Assembly (NCBI GenBank): GCA_028873745.1
Contig: JAPPNT010000166.1
Span: 1-9,889 of the forward strand
From: Chloroflexota bacterium
Lineage (GTDB): Bacteria; Chloroflexota; Dehalococcoidia; Lucifugimonadales; UBA1127
Direction of reading: 5' to 3'
Length of the DNA stretch: 9,889 nt
Below are positions 6,856 to 9,889 of the stretch, piece after piece. Position 1 is the first letter of the stretch. Each line of letters opens with the position of its first letter. A program made the position numbers and the translations under genes. The notes under the pieces are model-generated. The model was not told the DNA's origin. It saw nothing but the letters and a program-made list of their open reading frames with translations, and did not search any database.

Positions 6856-9573
6856 ATGAGCATCACGGCAACCATCGACGGCAAGTCGATAGAGGTCCAG
6901 GAGGGTGAGTCCATCCTGGAGGCGGCGCGCCGCTGCGGCGCCGAGGTCCCGACGCTCTGCTATGACTCCCGCGTCGACCCCTCCGCAAGCTGCCGCATGT
7001 GCGTCGTCAAGGTCGAGGGCCGCCGCCTCCCCGTCGCCTCCTGCGCCCACGCCCTGCAGGAGGGTATGAACGTCGTCACGGCCGACGACGATCTGGAGGA
7101 GAACCGCCGCACCATCCTGAAGCTCGTCCTCTCCGAGAACCCCACGGAGGAGTGCCGCTCCTGCATCGAGCGCGGCCCCTGCGAGCTCCACTCGCTGGCC
7201 GGCGACTACGGCGTCGCGACCGACTACTACGACGGCGCAATCAGCGGCCGCATCCCCGAGGACTCCAACCCCTTCATCGCCCGCGACTACTCCCAGTGCA
7301 TCCTCTGCTACCGCTGCACGCGCGTCTGCAACGAGCTGGAGCAGGCCCACGCCATCATCCCGGAGGGCCGCGGATTCGAGACCAACATCGTCGCGCCCTT
7401 CCACGAAAGCCTGCTGGGCAGCAACTGCACCTTCTGCGGCCAGTGCATCCAGACCTGCCCCACCGGCGCGCTCATGGACAGGAAGATGCTCGGCAAGGCC
7501 AAGGCCGAGGACGTGACCAAGGTCCGCTCCATATGCCCCTTCTGCGGCACCGGCTGCGGCATCGAGCTCAACGTCGCCCACGGCGAGTTCATCGGCGTCA
7601 CGCCCGATTGGAACGCGCCCGCCAGCGCGGGGTCGCTCTGCGTCAAGGGCCAGTTCGGCATCGACTTCATCAACAGCCCGGAGCGCCTCAAGACGCCGCT
7701 GGTCCGCCGCGACGGCGTCCTGCAGCCCGCCTCGTGGGACGAGGCCCTCGGCATCATCGTCGACAAGTTCCAGACGGTGAAGGCCGAGTCCGGCCCCGGC
7801 GCCTTCGCCCTCTGGAGCTCGGCCCGCGCGCCGTCCGAGGGCAACTTCCTCATGCAGAAGCTGGCGCGCGCCGTCATCGGCACCAACAACATCGACAACT
7901 GCTCGCGCACCTGACACGCCCCCACGATCGCCGGTATGGCGGTCATGGTCGGGCGGGGCGCGATGACCAACTCCATCGCGGAGCTGGAGAACGCCAAACT
8001 CATCCTCGCGACGGGCACCAACACCACGGAGACCCACCCCGTGCTCGCGCTGCGCGTCAAGCGCGCCGTCGCCCGCGGCGCCAAGCTCATCGTCGCCGAC
8101 CCCCGCCGCATCGAGCTCACCGGCATGGCGGACCGCTGGATGCGTCTGCGCATCGGCACGGACATCCCCCTCTACAACGCCATGGCCCACGTCATCATCA
8201 AGGAGGAGCTCTATAACGCCGACTACGTCTCCCGCCGCACCGAGGGCTTCGAGGAGCTCAAGGACTTCGTGAAGGGCTACACGCCGGAGGTTGCGTCCAA
8301 GATCACCGGCGTCCCGGCGGAGGACATCATCGCGACGGCCCGCGACTACGCCACGGCGGGCAACGCCGCCATCATCTACACCCTCGGCATCACCGAGCAC
8401 TCCTGCGGCGTCCATAACGTGCAGTCGCTGGCCAACCTCGGCCTCCTCTGCGGCTACTTCGGCATGGAGAGCGCGGGCGTGAACCCCCTGCGCGGCCAGA
8501 ACAACGTGCAGGGCGCCGGCGACGCCGGCTGCACCCCCAACTACCTCCCCGGCTACCAGCGCATCAGCAACCGCGAGGCCCGCGAGGCCTGGGAGCGCGA
8601 GTGGGGCGTCGCCATCGACCCCAACCCGGGCAAGACCAAGATCACCATCCTCGACGAGATCCTCGAGGACAAGGTCCGCTGCGTCTACATCATGGGCGAG
8701 AACACCGCCGTGTCCGACGCCAACGTGCTCAAGACCCGCGCTGCCCTCGACCGGGTCGAGTTCCTCGTCGTGCAGGACATGTTCCTGACCGACACCGCCA
8801 AGATGGCCGACGTCGTCCTCCCCGCCGCCGCCTTCGCCGAGGTCGACGGCACCTTCTCCAACACCGAGCGCCGCGTGCAGCTCCTCAACAAGGCCGTCGA
8901 GCCGCCGGGCGAGGCCCGCGCCGACTGGGAGATCTTCCTCGACATCATCAACCGCATGGGCTACCCGCTCCACTACAACCACGCCAGCGAGGTCTGGGAC
9001 GAGCAGGCGCGGAACTCGCCCATCCTGGCCGGCATCAACTATGACCGCATCCGGCTGGAGGGCATCCAGTGGCCGTGCCCCACCACCGACCACCCGGGCA
9101 CGCCCTACCTGCACAAGGAGGAGTTCTTCTCCGAGAAGGGCTACTTCCAGCCCGTGCCGCACGTCGACCTCGCCGAGCCGCCCGACGAGGAGTACCCGCT
9201 CATTTTGACGACCGGCCGCCGCCGCCCGACGTACCACACCGGCACGCAGACGGGCCGATCCGAGGGCTTCGATCTGCTCGTCGCCCGCGAGGGCTTGGAG
9301 GTCCACCCGGACGACGCCGACGCCCTCGGCATCCAGGACGGCGACATGGTGGAGGTCGCCTCGCGGCGGGGCAGCGTCCGGCTGAACGCCATCATCACGG
9401 ACAAATCGCCGGAGGGCGTCGTCTTCATGACCTTCCACTTCCCCGACGGCGTCCTCACCAACGTCCTCACAACGGACGCCCACGACCCGGTCACCGAAAC
9501 GGCCGAGTTCAAGGCCTGCGCCGTCAAGGTCGCCAAGGTCACGGAGCCCAAGGAGGTCCCGGCGGGCGGGTAG
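6856..9573 (+). CDS. fdhF: Selenocysteine-containing formate dehydrogenase alpha subunit (TGA at 7912-7914 read as Sec)
   Basis: Catalyses formate <-> CO2 at a Mo/W-bisPGD centre and passes electrons to the NuoE-NuoF-like subunit. It is one gene of 905 residues; the in-frame TGA is Sec353, in the context NCSRT-U-HAPT that matches the active site of this family, including the conserved His after Sec. Domains in order: [2Fe-2S] ferredoxin (Cys35, 46, 49, 63); NuoG-like cluster region (Cys100, 103, 109, but no His at the usual place); two [4Fe-4S] clusters (Cys148, 151, 154, 158 and Cys191, 194, 197, 201); the catalytic domain's own [4Fe-4S] site (Cys227, 230, 234, 262); the molybdopterin oxidoreductase core, with PLRGQNNVQGA carrying the conserved active-site Arg; and a C-terminal dinucleotide-binding domain from about residue 780. 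Both sides of the TGA share one frame and one protein family, so a pseudogene is unlikely. The start has a good GGGGAGAG site. Length and layout fit NAD-dependent cytoplasmic enzymes. Confidence 0.95.
7912..7954 (+). promoter_or_regulatory. Bacterial SECIS element with the UGA selenocysteine codon
   Basis: Directly after the UGA the mRNA can fold into a long hairpin. The upper stem is GATCGCC (7926-7932) with GGCGGTC (7938-7944), 7 bp with one G-U, closing a loop GGTAT (7933-7937). A C-A mismatch follows, then CCA (7922-7924) with TGG (7946-7948), a two-base bulge, and GCCC (7918-7921) with GGGC (7951-7954). The GGU in the loop and the 18-nt distance from UGA to the loop agree with the E. coli fdhF element as I remember it. 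This is where SelB would bind to deliver Sec-tRNA. Confidence 0.88.
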
Positions 9574-9576
9574 CGG

Positions 9577-9619
9577 CCTTGGCGGGATAATGGGTTTCAT
9601 GGGGAAGTGTCTGCCAAGG
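9577..9619 (+). other. Inverted repeat after fdhF, possible 3' mRNA end structure
   Basis: CCTTGGC (9577-9583) and GCCAAGG (9613-9619) are perfect 7-bp complements separated by 29 nt, just after the stop codon. No T-tract follows, so it is not a standard intrinsic terminator. No other terminator is visible for the operon. Confidence 0.25.
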
Positions 9620-9646
9620 AACGTCGGAAACGGTGCCATAATTCTG

Positions 9647-9675
9647 TTGCTTGGTGATTGGTAGGCCCCTATTAT
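9647..9675 (+). promoter_or_regulatory. Promoter of the cytosine methyltransferase gene
   Basis: TTGCTT (9647-9652), a 17-nt spacer and TATTAT (9670-9675) form a good sigma70-type promoter. The ATG at 9687 follows after 11 nt, so the leader would be about 4-5 nt or absent. This also argues against using upstream GTG (9654) or TTG (9651) codons in the same frame as starts. Confidence 0.55.
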
Positions 9676-9686
9676 CCAGACTTAGG

Positions 9687-9889
9687 ATGAACGGCACACG
9701 GGGACCAACCTCCTTAGAGATCTGTGCAGGAGCCGGTGGTCAAGCCTTAGGCTTGGAGGCCGCTGGGTTTAGGCACGTTGCTCTGGTTGAACTTGACGAG
9801 TACGCATGTGCAACCTTACGGCGAAACAGGCCCTTCTGGAATGTGTTGCACATGGATGTGGAGCGGTTCAACGGACTGGATTATCAGGG
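9687..9889 (+). CDS. DNA (cytosine-5) methyltransferase, N-terminal fragment
   Basis: Only the first 67 codons are in the window. SLEICAGAGGQALGLEAAGF (residues 9-28) is motif I, the AdoMet-binding loop of C5-cytosine methyltransferases. It is followed by LVELDEYACATLRRNRP (33-49), which is motif II with the acidic AdoMet contact, and by MDVERF (56-61) in the position of motif III. The catalytic PCQ and ENV motifs would lie beyond the window edge. Such enzymes methylate cytosine at C5 in a specific DNA sequence, usually as part of a restriction-modification system or as a solitary or phage-borne methylase. G+C falls to about 55% here by hand count over 9661-9889, and codons such as TTA, rare in the neighbours, appear. 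This suggests horizontal transfer. The start is set by the promoter; there is no good Shine-Dalgarno sequence. Confidence 0.88.
   Translation, partial: MNGTRGPTSLEICAGAGGQALGLEAAGFRHVALVELDEYACATLRRNRPFWNVLHMDVERFNGLDYQ

Noticed and set aside
7912..7914. Nonsense mutation making formate dehydrogenase a pseudogene
   Set aside because: The stop is TGA, is the only interruption in 905 codons, sits exactly at the catalytic position, and is followed by a SECIS-like hairpin. Chance damage would not be expected to meet all four.
7936..9573. A separate gene starting at ATG 7936, encoding a molybdopterin oxidoreductase fragment
   Set aside because: It is in the same frame as the upstream half, has no ribosome binding site, lacks the N-terminal Fe-S part, and its ATG lies in the loop of the SECIS hairpin. 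It is the second half of the selenoprotein.
9577..9619. Intrinsic terminator after fdhF
   Set aside because: The 7-bp repeat has a 29-nt loop and no T-tract, so it is listed only as a possible 3' structure.
5074..9639. A 1521-residue open frame on the minus strand
   Set aside because: It is the antisense shadow of the two formate dehydrogenase genes. High GC at third codon positions removes stop codons on the other strand. The translation is low-complexity Ala/Gly/Val/Asp/Glu with no recognisable domain.
9651..9686. Upstream TTG (9651) or GTG (9654) start for the cytosine methyltransferase
   Set aside because: These codons overlap the -35/-10 promoter region and add residues not needed for motif I. 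ATG 9687 follows the -10 box by 11 nt.
1..9889. CRISPR arrays, tRNA or rRNA genes, insertion sequences
   Set aside because: No regularly spaced repeats, cloverleaf or rRNA sequence, or transposase frames were seen on reading both strands.

Overview
The window is high-GC bacterial DNA, roughly 65-70% G+C over most of its length. It carries four complete chromosomal-type genes, one selenoprotein gene that looks broken in a naive reading, and a partial gene at each edge. Gene content and style suggest a Chloroflexota-like bacterium (Dehalococcoidia or SAR202 type). The grounds are an MFS carrier beginning with an FFHGWW-type N-terminus, a YfbK-like von Willebrand lipoprotein, a fused NuoE/NuoF-type subunit beside a large formate dehydrogenase, and short promoters lying almost on the start codon. 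This placement is a guess from style; no marker gene is present.

Layout. Positions 1-1777 (minus strand): a truncated DUF1761 membrane protein with its own promoter, and upstream of it an MFS transporter. Positions 1778-1954: a divergent intergenic region with two dispersed-repeat-like palindromes and a promoter that probably gives a leaderless mRNA. Positions 1955-2950 (plus): an ornithine cyclodeaminase/mu-crystallin family protein, followed by an intrinsic terminator. Positions 2951-3269: a gene-free stretch with that terminator, a GGGAAC/GTTCCC palindrome overlapping a possible ECF-sigma promoter, and a leader hairpin. Positions 3270-5066 (plus): a secreted or lipid-anchored von Willebrand factor A protein, closed by a strong terminator. 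Positions 5191-9573 (plus): a two-gene operon for an NAD-linked formate dehydrogenase. Positions 9574-9889: a drop in GC content and the start of a DNA cytosine-5 methyltransferase gene running off the window.

The main result is that the two apparent reading frames 6856-7914 and 7936-9573 are one gene of 905 residues. They share a frame, and the TGA at 7912-7914 falls exactly at the formate dehydrogenase active-site position, between NCSRT and HAPT. It is followed at once by a bacterial SECIS-like hairpin with a GGU apical loop 18 nt after the TGA, so the TGA is read as selenocysteine. With the upstream NuoE-NuoF fusion (FMN, NAD(H), Fe-S) this forms a two-subunit soluble formate:NAD oxidoreductase. 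Electrons from formate at the Mo/W-bisPGD site would pass along the Fe-S chain to FMN and NAD+, or run in reverse for CO2 reduction. The host must therefore have the SelA/B/C/D machinery, which is not in this window.

The right edge, at about 55% GC with different codon use, probably enters a restriction-modification or other acquired segment.
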